From contig REDL01000050.1 of NCBI GenBank assembly GCA_007693505.1, positions 42,378 through 106,377 on the forward strand: a DNA stretch of 64,000 bases, given 5' to 3'. The stretch comes from Desulfovibrionales bacterium (lineage in GTDB: Bacteria > Desulfobacterota > Desulfovibrionia > Desulfovibrionales > Desulfonatronaceae). Both the position numbers and the translations under genes were made by a program. Position 1 is the stretch's first letter. Each line of letters starts with the position of its first letter. The notes beneath the pieces were generated by a model. It saw only the letters and a program-made list of their open reading frames with translations. It ran no database searches and was not told the DNA's origin. Shown piece after piece: positions 52,980-61,580 of this stretch.

Positions 52980-54430
52980 GCCGGAGGGGCGGCCATGAGG
53001 CGCTTGAGGGCTGTTGTCGCTGATCGCCGCAGCAGTTCAGCGTCGGCAAGTGCCGAGCCGGTCATGGAGAGCATCTCCGGCTGCCTGCGCAAGACCAGGG
53101 TACCCATGATGCCACCCTGATCATCAGGCAGGGGGATGCGCAAAAGCATGACGTTGTCGGTGCTGGGGAGCGTCGGAGCTTTACCGCAACATACTGTATC
53201 ATCTGTCATTTCCAGGCAGCCCGCAAAGCCAAATACCTGGAGCGCCGCACCAGTCTGTCGGTACAGGGTCTCCAGATCCTGGGCGTTTTCCATTTTTGCC
53301 AGTACAGTTATCAGTTCCGGACTTTGGCCTGGAGCCAGGTCGCCGGCACGGCGCAGAAGCGTTTCGTTCCAGCCGGGAATGCAGCGTAGCCGCAAGGTTT
53401 CCATGTATCCCAGCCGGCCGGCAAACAGAAATGCCCCGGCTCCGATCAGGACCAGAAGCAGACCGCTGCGCTCGTCCCGGAGATTGACCAGCACAATGGC
53501 CAGGACGCACAGCGTCGCGGTCAGGCCGTAGAGCAGCAGCACGGCCCTGCGCGTGTCCAGACCCAGGCGCAGCAAGCGATGATGGATATGGTCGCTGTCC
53601 GGCTGGAAAATGCCCCGTCCCTGGGCGAAGCGACGCGCCGCGGCCAGCAGAGTGTCCAGGAGCGGCAGACCCATGGCCAGGACCGGGATGAGGATCGCCG
53701 CGCCCACATGGGTCTTGACCGAGGTGATCAGCCCGAATCCGGCAATGGCGTAGCCCAGGAAATAGGTGCCGGCATCCCCCAGGAAGATTGTGGCCGGGTG
53801 GAAATTGGAGCGCAGAAAACCCAGCACCGCTCCGGCCAGAGCCGCGAAAAACAGGGCCGTGAGATAATCCTCCCGCAAAAGGGCCAGCACGATCATCACC
53901 AGGGCCGCAAAGAAAACGATCCCCCCAGCCAGCCCGTCCAGGCCGTCCATCAGGTTCAGGGCGTTCATGAACAGCAGGAACCAGAACACGGTCAAAAGAT
54001 ACGACGTAACCGGATCAAAGAAGACAACCACGCCGAACAGGGCGAACTTGTCCAGGGCGATGCCCCCGGCAAAGGCCGCCGAAGCGGCCAGGATCTGGAT
54101 CGGGAGCTTTTTCCAGGCATTCAGCCGGAAAAGGTCATCATAGAGCCCCAGCCCCAGGGCCATCAGGGCTCCGGCCAGCAGCCCGAGCAGGGAGCGGTCC
54201 GGGACAATCAACCGGGACACATCCGTGCCCCAAAGCCAGGCGATGGTCAGCGCGAACCCCGCGGCGGCAAAGATGGCCAATCCGCCCGTCCGGGGAATGA
54301 CCCCGTCATGCACCCGGCGACCGCCTGGATGATCCACCGCCCCGACGGCCCGCCCGAACCGGCCGGCCAGCGGAGTCAGGACCAGCCCCAGGAGCAGGGC
54401 AAGGAGGAAGGTGGCCAGGATGGTGGTCAT
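52964..54430 (-). CDS. WecA-like undecaprenyl-phosphate sugar-phosphate transferase with C-terminal extension
   Basis: The 488-residue protein has about eleven membrane helices with MraY/WecA-family motifs (GGRRVHDGVIPRTGG, NALNLMDGLDGLAGG, GDAGTYFLGY, DHIHHRLLRLGL). Such enzymes start lipid-linked glycans by transferring a HexNAc-phosphate to undecaprenyl phosphate. About 130 residues follow the membrane part and resemble a GAF-type or regulatory domain, which ordinary WecA lacks. It lies opposite the oligosaccharyltransferase, so both may serve the same glycosylation pathway. Its first 190 bases are duplicated at 56277-56470. Confidence 0.85.
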   Translation of the reverse strand: MTTILATFLLALLLGLVLTPLAGRFGRAVGAVDHPGGRRVHDGVIPRTGGLAIFAAAGFALTIAWLWGTDVSRLIVPDRSLLGLLAGALMALGLGLYDDLFRLNAWKKLPIQILAASAAFAGGIALDKFALFGVVVFFDPVTSYLLTVFWFLLFMNALNLMDGLDGLAGGIVFFAALVMIVLALLREDYLTALFFAALAGAVLGFLRSNFHPATIFLGDAGTYFLGYAIAGFGLITSVKTHVGAAILIPVLAMGLPLLDTLLAAARRFAQGRGIFQPDSDHIHHRLLRLGLDTRRAVLLLYGLTATLCVLAIVLVNLRDERSGLLLVLIGAGAFLFAGRLGYMETLRLRCIPGWNETLLRRAGDLAPGQSPELITVLAKMENAQDLETLYRQTGAALQVFGFAGCLEMTDDTVCCGKAPTLPSTDNVMLLRIPLPDDQGGIMGTLVLRRQPEMLSMTGSALADAELLRRSATTALKRLMAAPPAQRTR

Positions 54431-54442
54431 GGGGGGGGAGGG

Positions 54443-55594
54443 TCAGCTATCCGGTTGGGTCAAAAACAGATCATAGTCCGCGGGGGACACGGCCATGGTC
54501 GATACCCCGGGGTAGGCGTTGGTGAAGGTTTTGGGGAAGGAGGCCTTGCGGCCAGGATTCCACTTGAATTCAACAGCCAAAAGCCTATCCGCCCTCTCTT
54601 CGATGTAGTCGATTTCCTGCTGCTGAGTGGTACGCCAGAAATATCCAGAGACATCGACTCCCTTGTTGCAAAGCAGTTTTCGCCGTTCCGAAACCATATA
54701 GTTTTCCCACAACGCACCGGCGTCGGTGCGGCTCGTCAAGGGCAGAAAATTTCCAATCAGCGCATTACGAATGCCATTGTCCAGAAAATAGATTTTCTTG
54801 CCTTTCTTGATCTCATTGCGGACATTTCGGCTAAAGGCCGGGAGCCTGAACAGGACAAAAGCCTTTTCCAGCAGATCGACATACCGTTCGACGGTGTGGC
54901 CGTCCGCTCCGGTCAGTTGCCCGATTTCGTGGAAAGCGACCTCAGAACCGAGTTGCAACGCCAAAGCCTTGACGATTTTTTCCAACAGGACCGGTTTTTT
55001 GAGACCCTCCATCATCAGCAGATCTTTGTACAGGTAGCTTCCAGCCAGCAGCTTGATCAATTCCTGGGCCTGATCCGGGTTGGTGACGACTTCGGGGTAG
55101 GACCCGAAAATAAGGCGATGTTCCAAGTAGCGCCGTTCTTCGAGCAAACCGTGGTTCTGCGCCAGCTCAGCAAACGAAAGTGGGAAAAGCGTGAATTCGT
55201 ATTTCCGACCGGTCAGTGGTTCATTGATGCTGGAATGCAGTTCCAGTGAGGATGAGCCGGTTGCAATGACCTGAGTTTCGGGAATCTGGTCCGTAATCAG
55301 CTTCAGGGTCAGACCGATGTTAGGAACACGCTGGGCCTCGTCGACGCAAAAGATTTCATGCCGGCCGATAATGGTGCGCAGCCTGGTGGACGTCGGACTG
55401 TCCAACAGTTCGCGCACATCCGGCTCGTCGGCATTGAGGAGCAGAAACGACTTGCCAGAATTCTCAAGCACCTTCTTGATCAGAGTCGTTTTGCCGGACT
55501 GCCTGGGACCAAGCACGATGATGGCTTTGCCCAGAAACAAGCGCTTCTGGATGCGTTCTTCCATTTCTCGGAATATAAAATGCTTCGATTTCAT
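54443..55594 (-). CDS. AAA ATPase with DUF4143 domain (1 of 3)
   Basis: The 383-residue protein has Walker A GPRQSGKTTL (about 29-38), Walker B FCVDEAQRVPN, a sensor GSSSLEL, and the C-terminal DUF4143 half (IYFLDNGIRNALIG, QQQEIDYIEER, AVEFKWNPG), a PD-(D/E)XK-like fold. These ATPases are common in accessory regions; function unknown. It sits between wecA and a copy of the wecA 5' end. Confidence 0.85.
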   Translation of the reverse strand: MKSKHFIFREMEERIQKRLFLGKAIIVLGPRQSGKTTLIKKVLENSGKSFLLLNADEPDVRELLDSPTSTRLRTIIGRHEIFCVDEAQRVPNIGLTLKLITDQIPETQVIATGSSSLELHSSINEPLTGRKYEFTLFPLSFAELAQNHGLLEERRYLEHRLIFGSYPEVVTNPDQAQELIKLLAGSYLYKDLLMMEGLKKPVLLEKIVKALALQLGSEVAFHEIGQLTGADGHTVERYVDLLEKAFVLFRLPAFSRNVRNEIKKGKKIYFLDNGIRNALIGNFLPLTSRTDAGALWENYMVSERRKLLCNKGVDVSGYFWRTTQQQEIDYIEERADRLLAVEFKWNPGRKASFPKTFTNAYPGVSTMAVSPADYDLFLTQPDS

Positions 55595-55807
55595 TCGAAT
55601 GAGATTATGTTTTTTTTGGAATAAAGGTAAGAAAGGTGGTGGCCTGTACCGGAAACCTGGCTGCGATCAGAAAGAAAATTTACACTGAAGTGTACCGCCA
55701 TGCCGGACTGCCTTGAGCTGAACTTTCAGTCCGCTGAGATAAAACCTACAGCTTACAGCTAGCCTGGATTTCCACGTTAGTTTTTTGAGTTAACACCACG
55801 GAGCGTT

Positions 55808-56140
55808 TCAGCCCAGATTGAGGCGGAATAATTTATTTCCAAGCCACGGTACCGGAGTCTCAACCTGGTCGCACCCGGCGGCGATCAGGTACGGATTGTG
55901 TGCTCTCTTTTGCAGCCGTACCGAGATCAATTTTTCGGCAATCGTCACATATCCGGTGGCATTGATGAAGTCTTGAAACAGGTGTTTGGATTTGGCAGTC
56001 TCATAACCTTTGGCCACTTGAGCGGCCAACAATCGATAGAGGCTGCTGACCATGACCCTAAGGCAAAAGACGCGCAAGGGGAAGGCGCAGCACTGTCTTG
56101 GCGAGAGACGTCGCCGGTTGAGAAAAAAATCAAAAAGCAT
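55808..56140 (-). pseudogene. C-terminal fragment of a DDE-type transposase
   Basis: The 110 residues end with YETAKSKHLFQDFI, VRLQKRAHNPYLIAAG and PWLGNKLFRLNLG, the C-terminal pattern of a DDE transposase family. The N-terminal catalytic part is missing; an upstream in-frame stop follows immediately. No terminal inverted repeats are evident. Confidence 0.6.
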
Positions 56141-56276
56141 GGATGATCAAGGTTCACCATCTTTGGGCGGTTGCGCTAATCTCCCTTGCAACCTTGGTCC
56201 GGGAACCGAAAACAGCGGGCCGAAGGCGGGCGATCTTCCGCATAGTTGCCGATTTTGCGGTGCTACCGGAGTGATG

Positions 56277-56470
56277 GCGATGGTCAGCGCGAAGCCAACA
56301 GCGGCAAAGATGGCCAACCTCCCGGTGCTGGGAATCACCCCGTCATGCACCCGGCGTCCTTACGGCCGATCCACCGCCCCGACGGCCCGCCCGAACCGGC
56401 CGGCCAGCGGAGTCAGGACCAGCCCCAGGAGCAGGGCAAGGAGGAAGGTGGCCAGGATGGTGGTCATGGG
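56277..56470 (-). pseudogene. Duplicated 5' fragment of the wecA-like gene
   Basis: This stretch copies 54240-54433 in the same orientation. The last 95 bases are identical and the first 100 carry about a dozen changes, including a stop codon after GAVDRP. The start codon and first 30 codons survive, but only a truncated peptide could be made. It lies at the junction with the broken partner gene of the nucleotidyltransferase. Confidence 0.85.
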
Positions 56471-56478
56471 AGTGGCGG

Positions 56479-56580
56479 CTAATCAGCTGGTATTTCAGGT
56501 AAAAAATCTTCAATCTTGCGCAGGACCATCAGGCTTTCTTCAATCTCCCCGACAAGCAGGGCGATATCCGCTCGGATCAC
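56479..56580 (-). pseudogene. Truncated HepT/DUF86-like partner of the nucleotidyltransferase
   Basis: A GTG start overlaps the nucleotidyltransferase stop (GTGA). The frame runs 33 codons (MIRADIALLVGEIEESLMVL..., ending EIPAD) and stops where the wecA duplicate begins. The helical peptide resembles the start of a HEPN-type toxin that normally follows such genes. The 3' part is missing. Confidence 0.5.
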
Positions 56581-56966
56581 CTTTCGACCCCCTTGCGTTC
56601 CAGGATGTTTTTGAAATGAGGATCGATCACGTCCAGATGGACGAGATCCAGAGGGAAACCGGTCAATTCCTCGGCATCCGCGCAGAGTCGCATGAAGGAT
56701 ACGGCATCGATCCCCTCCACGGCCAGATCAATGTCTGAAACCGCGGTGAACTGCTCCGGATGCAGCACCGAGCCCCACTGGATGATCCGTCGGGGGCGAT
56801 AGCGCTCGTGAATCATCTGGACAATGCGGTCCGCATCCGCCTTGGCCCTCTCCCAGAGAGCATGTCGAGTCCGGGCGATCCGGGCCTGCTTTTGATCCAG
56901 AAAACGCCGCGCCGCAGCGTAGTCAAATGTGTCTTCGGATGCGTGGTGAGGGGTATCTGAGGGCAT
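56577..56966 (-). CDS. MNT-type nucleotidyltransferase (antitoxin-like)
   Basis: The 129-residue protein has the minimal nucleotidyltransferase core: RIIQWGSVLHPEQFTAVSDIDLAVEG (GS followed by DXD) and LDLVHLDVIDP. A start at ATG 56966 is most plausible; the ribosome site is weak and ATG 57056 is possible. MNT proteins pair with HEPN toxins, and a broken candidate partner follows. It may now be an orphan. Confidence 0.7.
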   Translation of the reverse strand: MPSDTPHHASEDTFDYAAARRFLDQKQARIARTRHALWERAKADADRIVQMIHERYRPRRIIQWGSVLHPEQFTAVSDIDLAVEGIDAVSFMRLCADAEELTGFPLDLVHLDVIDPHFKNILERKGVER

Positions 56967-57097
56967 ATGGTTGTGTCGTCGTCGCTCGAACTCAGATTGC
57001 AAGGGGACCAACAGGAAGGTGGCCGGAACTTCCAGGTCCTGAGGCAACACATGCATTTTTAACACCAAAAATATCAGGCCCGGCCAGTCCGAATGGT

Positions 57098-58390
57098 TCA
57101 GGTTCCAGGCAGAGCGAACCGGTAAAACGGAACCACGTCGATGTGCAACCCCTCCTGCACCCATGCATCGGCTTCATCTGACGTGACAATGGTTCCTTTC
57201 TCAAGGTTGAATTGCCGGCAGGCCGCTGCCAACCCCTTGAGCTCACGGAGCTTCGTATCCTTGTCGCCCATGTCGTGGCAGACCTGAACAGCATCGACAA
57301 CATGTCCTCTGTCGACACACAGAAAGTCGCATTCATTGGCCTGGTCACGAAAGTAAAAAAGTTCCCTGCCGGATCGCTTCAATTCAAGGAATACCGCATT
57401 CTCCAATGCCTTGCCCCTGTCCTCCGAAAACTTGTATTCCACGGCATTGCAAAGGCCCGTGTCAATGGCATAGACTTTCTTCTCGCCGAGTTCGCGTGCG
57501 ACAAGGGATCTGTCATACCGATACAAGGTCTGCGCAAGATACGTGCTTTCCGCGTGCTCGAGAAAATCATACAAGGTATTCTTGCCAATCTTGATGTGGG
57601 CCGACTTGAGTTCGTTGAAAATCTTGTGAATGGAAAGCTGCTTCGTGGTGGAGGAGAGCAGCCTTTTCAGAAAATACTTCAGAGCAGTCACATTTTGGAC
57701 CTTGTACCTTTCCACTATGTCCCGGTACAGGAGAACATGGAAGTATTCCTGCAGGGTTTGGGTATGGTATCCGTGATCAAGAAACAGCAGCTCCGGAAAA
57801 CCACCCTGTTTGAGGTAGGCAACCTGGGCATTCCTGACGGCGGCCAAGTGACTGGTGGAATACATGTCCACCGTGATATCCCGGAAACGCAAATACTCCG
57901 CAAACGACAGAGGAAAAACTTCCATGCCCAAAGTCCGTCCACGCAGACCAGTGGCGATCTCCGAGCCGAGCAGTCTGGAATTTGAGCCAGTAAGGATGAT
58001 GTTGCGGGTGATCGTATCGTAAATTCTGCGCACAAAACGTTCCCAGCCGTCCACGTTCTGGATTTCATCGAAAAAGAAGTGGCAATCTGCCAGTGGTTGG
58101 TGCGGATACAATTCCTGGTAGGCCTGAATGATCAGATCCAGTTCGTCTGTGGCCAGATCCAGACGTTCGTCCTCAAAGTTGAGGAAGAGGATGGAAGTCT
58201 TGTCCTTTTGATCGGCAAGCCTGTTGACGGCGTCCAGCAAGATGGACGTCTTCCCGCACCGCCGCACCCCCATCACGGTGATAATTTTCCCCAAGTCCAA
58301 GGGTAGCACCAGATCCCTGGGCTTGACGTCGAACCTGGGCTGCAGGTGAAAGGTTCGGAATATCTGTTTGAAGATTTCTTTCTTTTTCAT
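57098..58390 (-). CDS. AAA ATPase with DUF4143 domain (2 of 3)
   Basis: From the ATG at 58390 (MKKKEIFKQIFRTF) the protein has 430 residues; the open frame extends to a TTG at 58498. Walker A GVRRCGKTSIL, Walker B FFFDEIQNVDGW, sensor TGSNSRLL and the DUF4143 half (VYAIDTGLCNAVEY, ANECDFLCVDRG) are clear. No good ribosome site precedes the ATG. Function unknown. Confidence 0.83.
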   Translation of the reverse strand: MKKKEIFKQIFRTFHLQPRFDVKPRDLVLPLDLGKIITVMGVRRCGKTSILLDAVNRLADQKDKTSILFLNFEDERLDLATDELDLIIQAYQELYPHQPLADCHFFFDEIQNVDGWERFVRRIYDTITRNIILTGSNSRLLGSEIATGLRGRTLGMEVFPLSFAEYLRFRDITVDMYSTSHLAAVRNAQVAYLKQGGFPELLFLDHGYHTQTLQEYFHVLLYRDIVERYKVQNVTALKYFLKRLLSSTTKQLSIHKIFNELKSAHIKIGKNTLYDFLEHAESTYLAQTLYRYDRSLVARELGEKKVYAIDTGLCNAVEYKFSEDRGKALENAVFLELKRSGRELFYFRDQANECDFLCVDRGHVVDAVQVCHDMGDKDTKLRELKGLAAACRQFNLEKGTIVTSDEADAWVQEGLHIDVVPFYRFALPGT

Positions 58391-58546
58391 AAAGAAATTT
58401 TTGCTTAAAATTTTCTTTATGTCAAGACGGGTTTTCGCGGAAAAGGCAGGGGGCCGGAACAAATCCTGGGTAGCAGCTTTCAAGTCAGCCTTGAGCAAAG
58501 CGAGGGATTCAAATATCTTCTGTTTGGGTTACAGGCGAAGCCAGCC

Positions 58547-59668
58547 TTAGATGAACAAGGAACAAAGGTAGTCCCGGGCTTCACGGATATCGATGCCTTG
58601 CTCCTGCTTTTCCCGTTTCAAGTGCAGCACGAGCTGTATCCCGGGGATGGCGTATTTCCTGTAAAAATTGACGAGATTTCGGGCTGGTTTCGCGTCAGAG
58701 CGCTTCACTTCGATCATCAATTCCGGCGTCTTGTCCCTGACCAGGCAGAAGTCCACCTCCGCGCCATCCTTGGTGCGCAGGTAATGCAACGCCCAGGGCT
58801 GACCAAGAATGTCAACCAACCCATGAACATGCTTCAAGAGGCAAACCGCGGCCATGTTTTCAAACCGGGTTCCTTCATCCCCCTGGACGAGCCCGGTATC
58901 GTAGAAATAGATTTTGGGCTCCTTGAGAATGGACCGGGCAATGTTGTTGGAAAACGGCGTCACGCGAAAGACGATGTACAGAGATTCCAGAATGTGGATG
59001 TATTTTTTGACGGTGTTCGGCGAAATCTGGACATCTTCAGCTATGGAGGAGTAGGAAATCGGCGATCCTGTCCTGGAACGCAAGAGGTCCAGGACAAGCT
59101 GTATGGCCTTGAAGTCGTGAATTTTTTCAAAATCCAGAATATCGGTCCGGATCAGGCCATCAATATACTGCATTCTCCAGCGGTCGGCATCGGCCCCGTC
59201 CGAGGCCAGGTACGGCTCAGGAAAGCCCCCCTGCAGGAGCATTTTGGGGAAATCCAATGGGGCGTCAACCCTGGTCAGCTCCGCTGGGGTAAAGGGCATC
59301 ATCCGATGCCTGAAAAATCTTCCGGCCAGGGAGTCGCCGGCCTGGCGCAAGGCTTCGAGCCTGGCACTGCCGGTGACCAGGATCATCATCTGTTCGGGTT
59401 TTGTGTCGTAGACGCCTTTGAGATAATTTTTCCAGCCCTTCATCTTGTGCAGTTCATCCAGGATCAACAGCCTGGTCTTGCCCAGCCATGCCTCATTCCG
59501 GATGATTTCCCTGTCCCCCGCGCTGTCGTAGTTCAGGTACACGCTGTCCGGAACATCCCCGGCAATGCGCTTTGCCAACCATGTCTTGCCCACCTGTCGC
59601 GGACCAGTCAAAAAGACCATCTTTTTCTTCAGGTCGCTGACAATATGTTTTTCATACAAACGGTTCAT
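58547..59668 (-). CDS. AAA ATPase with DUF4143 domain (3 of 3)
   Basis: The 373-residue protein has Walker A GPRQVGKTWL (about 22-31), Walker B LLILDELHKMKGW, sensor VTGSARLEALRQ, and a C-terminal DUF4143 part (IYFYDTGLVQGDEG, AEVDFCLVRDKTPELMIEVKRS) with the nuclease-like D-E-K pattern. It is a paralogue of the ATPases at 54443 and 57098 on the same strand but clearly divergent in sequence. Confidence 0.85.
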   Translation of the reverse strand: MNRLYEKHIVSDLKKKMVFLTGPRQVGKTWLAKRIAGDVPDSVYLNYDSAGDREIIRNEAWLGKTRLLILDELHKMKGWKNYLKGVYDTKPEQMMILVTGSARLEALRQAGDSLAGRFFRHRMMPFTPAELTRVDAPLDFPKMLLQGGFPEPYLASDGADADRWRMQYIDGLIRTDILDFEKIHDFKAIQLVLDLLRSRTGSPISYSSIAEDVQISPNTVKKYIHILESLYIVFRVTPFSNNIARSILKEPKIYFYDTGLVQGDEGTRFENMAAVCLLKHVHGLVDILGQPWALHYLRTKDGAEVDFCLVRDKTPELMIEVKRSDAKPARNLVNFYRKYAIPGIQLVLHLKREKQEQGIDIREARDYLCSLFI

Positions 59669-59826
59669 GGCAGTGCGCCCTCAAACTCGACTTTTCTGCA
59701 TGACTTTGCGAAAAAGTCAAGGCGAAACCGCAATGTGGTGCGGAATAGTCGGTGGCTGAGCCAAAAAAATGTTCTCCTCGCGATGAAGACTGTCCTAATT
59801 GGGCTTTGCCAGCAACCCAAGAATAT

Positions 59827-59909
59827 GAACCGGACCACAAAGACACGAAGGGCACAAAGAAAGAATGTCTTGATTCTTACCTTCGTGATCTTTGTGACTT
59901 CGTGGTTCA
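59827..59909. repeat. Palindromic repeat element (ACCAC...GCAC family)
   Basis: The left arm ACCACAAAGACACGAAGGGC... pairs at about 80% with the right arm (complement of GAACCACGAAGTCACAAAG). It shares the ACCAC-ACACG-GCAC-AAAG pattern with 12814-12899. It overlaps the 3' end of hipA by 3 bases. Confidence 0.65.
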
Positions 59910-61118
59910 AAAATTTCTTTCGACACATCCCAGGCCCTTTTCCCACTCCTTGTACATGGCTTTTCCCACAGAGGCGAAACCAGGGAGGTGCGTGATCCCG
60001 TATTGGAGTTCATTCAGGGCCTGCCTGGTCCCCAGTGCGACCTCTTCCAGTATCCTGGTTGCCTGCTTGGACTGGAGTCCGCACTGATCCGCGGCAAAGG
60101 TGAGCAATCTTTTTCGGTCCGGCCACTTTTTTGAGCCGGCCAGGGTCATGGCCAGGGCATCATGGGGGAGGTAAGCCGTGGTGGTCACGACGTCAAAGGT
60201 GGGGGCAAGTCTTCCTCGTCTTGCCTTTGGGCTGTCGTAGATGAGGCAAAAATTCTTCCGATGGGCGTCCCCGTTGCGCAGGACGACGCTGACGGCAATC
60301 ATTTTGAAAAGGCCGGCAAGGCAATCTCCAAGATAGTCCTGATGGCAATAGTTCCTGAGGACCTTGGCAAACTGCTCGTAACTCCCATGGTACTTCTTCG
60401 CGCTGGGCAGGCCGGCCAGAACGCAAAAATCCTCAAACCCCAGGTATCTGTTGTTTTCCGTGAGATCGAACCGCTCCACTACAAGGAATTTTCCGTTTTC
60501 AGAGACCTCCCAGTCTGGAGTCGCCAGGCCCGCATTTTGCGCCGCCAGCAAGCAAAAATGCTCGTTATAGGCCAAATGCGGATACGTGGCGTCCCAGGTC
60601 TTGACCAGATGGGTTGTCCCTCGCACCGCAAGCATGTGGTCCGGACTCATTTTCGTATGCCAGGCGTCTCGAACCAAAACCTTGGGCTGCACTCCGGATA
60701 CGCCGGAAGAAGCAGCATACATGTTCAGGAGTTCCTGGAACAGATCTTCGGCTCCGTCGAAGGTCAGGATATCCTGAACACTGTAATCAGGAATGGTTTT
60801 GCCGCTGGTCTGCGTAGCGCTCTGGTATTCCAAGCGGCCCACCTGGGACGGCCCAGTGGCTTCCAAAAGCCTGAGGTCGTCACAATCCGGAATGGCCTTC
60901 ACGAGGTAATTGCGCAGAAACCCCTCGGGCAGGTTCATGTCAAATATCGGGTGCAGCCAGCCGGGGGCGGAAGTATAGCTTTGCAGACGAACAGGCATGG
61001 TCAGGGAGACAGACTGCTCCTGGAGCACTTCAGGAAAATAGGTGAAGACATAGTGCGGTTTTCCGGATGTTTTTTCCAGGGCTCCAGCCTGAAGGCCGTC
61101 AGCGTAAACGCGGATCAC
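59907..61118 (-). CDS. hipA: HipA-like toxin kinase
   Basis: The 403-residue protein has the HipA features: N-terminal NLPEGFLRNYLVKAIPDCDDLRLLEATG, the phosphate-binding SSGVSGVQPKVLV, catalytic NGDAHRKNFCLI and the metal-binding FDVVTTTAYLP. HipA phosphorylates an aminoacyl-tRNA synthetase (GltX in E. coli) and slows growth. Its start overlaps the hipB stop (ATGA). The palindromic repeat touches its 3' end. Confidence 0.88.
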   Translation of the reverse strand: MIRVYADGLQAGALEKTSGKPHYVFTYFPEVLQEQSVSLTMPVRLQSYTSAPGWLHPIFDMNLPEGFLRNYLVKAIPDCDDLRLLEATGPSQVGRLEYQSATQTSGKTIPDYSVQDILTFDGAEDLFQELLNMYAASSGVSGVQPKVLVRDAWHTKMSPDHMLAVRGTTHLVKTWDATYPHLAYNEHFCLLAAQNAGLATPDWEVSENGKFLVVERFDLTENNRYLGFEDFCVLAGLPSAKKYHGSYEQFAKVLRNYCHQDYLGDCLAGLFKMIAVSVVLRNGDAHRKNFCLIYDSPKARRGRLAPTFDVVTTTAYLPHDALAMTLAGSKKWPDRKRLLTFAADQCGLQSKQATRILEEVALGTRQALNELQYGITHLPGFASVGKAMYKEWEKGLGCVERNF

Positions 61119-61363
61119 GAATCCTGCTCCGCAAGCAGGTCATCCAGAGTCGGCGCCTCGCCGATTTCCCGGATTTCCAATGTTCGGGAAAACAAGGCCA
61201 GGATATTGAGAACCTTCTGTAGGCCAGGATCTCCACCTGTACCCCGTTCCAGATTGCAAACAAAGGCGCGCGAGACCCCAGCCCTCCTGCCTGCCTCGGC
61301 CTGATCCCACCCTCTTTGCTTACGAAGAGAAGCGATAATTTTGCCCAGTTCTTTTCTGTTCAT
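61115..61363 (-). CDS. hipB: HipB-like XRE antitoxin
   Basis: From ATG 61363 the protein has 82 residues with the helix-turn-helix WDQAEAGRRAGVSRAFVCNLERG. No ribosome site precedes this ATG or the upstream in-frame ATG at 61381. The -10 of the only good promoter lies at 61371-61376, so transcription should begin at or next to 61363, suggesting a leaderless message. Confidence 0.8.
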   Translation of the reverse strand: MNRKELGKIIASLRKQRGWDQAEAGRRAGVSRAFVCNLERGTGGDPGLQKVLNILALFSRTLEIREIGEAPTLDDLLAEQDS

Positions 61364-61398
61364 GCATAGTATTTTATGCATTTAAAAAAAAATGTCAA
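61362..61398 (-). promoter_or_regulatory. hipBA promoter overlapped by an inverted-repeat operator
   Basis: On the minus strand TTGACA (61393-61398), 16 bases, TAAAAT (61371-61376). The inverted repeat ATGCATA-n6-TATGCAT (61362-61381) covers the -10 and the start codon. HipB proteins repress their own promoter through such repeats. Confidence 0.65.
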
Positions 61399-61580
61399 AT
61401 TTGCTTAAAATTGTAGGCAATATTTTTGCAAGGGCATTATTCCAACATTCATGAGTAGCGAACTGGCCAAGGCTGATTCTGGAAGCGGATTTGGAAACGT
61501 CTTGCCAACTATCGCTTCAGAAAAACGGAAAAGCTCTAGAAAAAAGATGCAGGGCGGCTATCGAATGTGAAAGTACAAGG

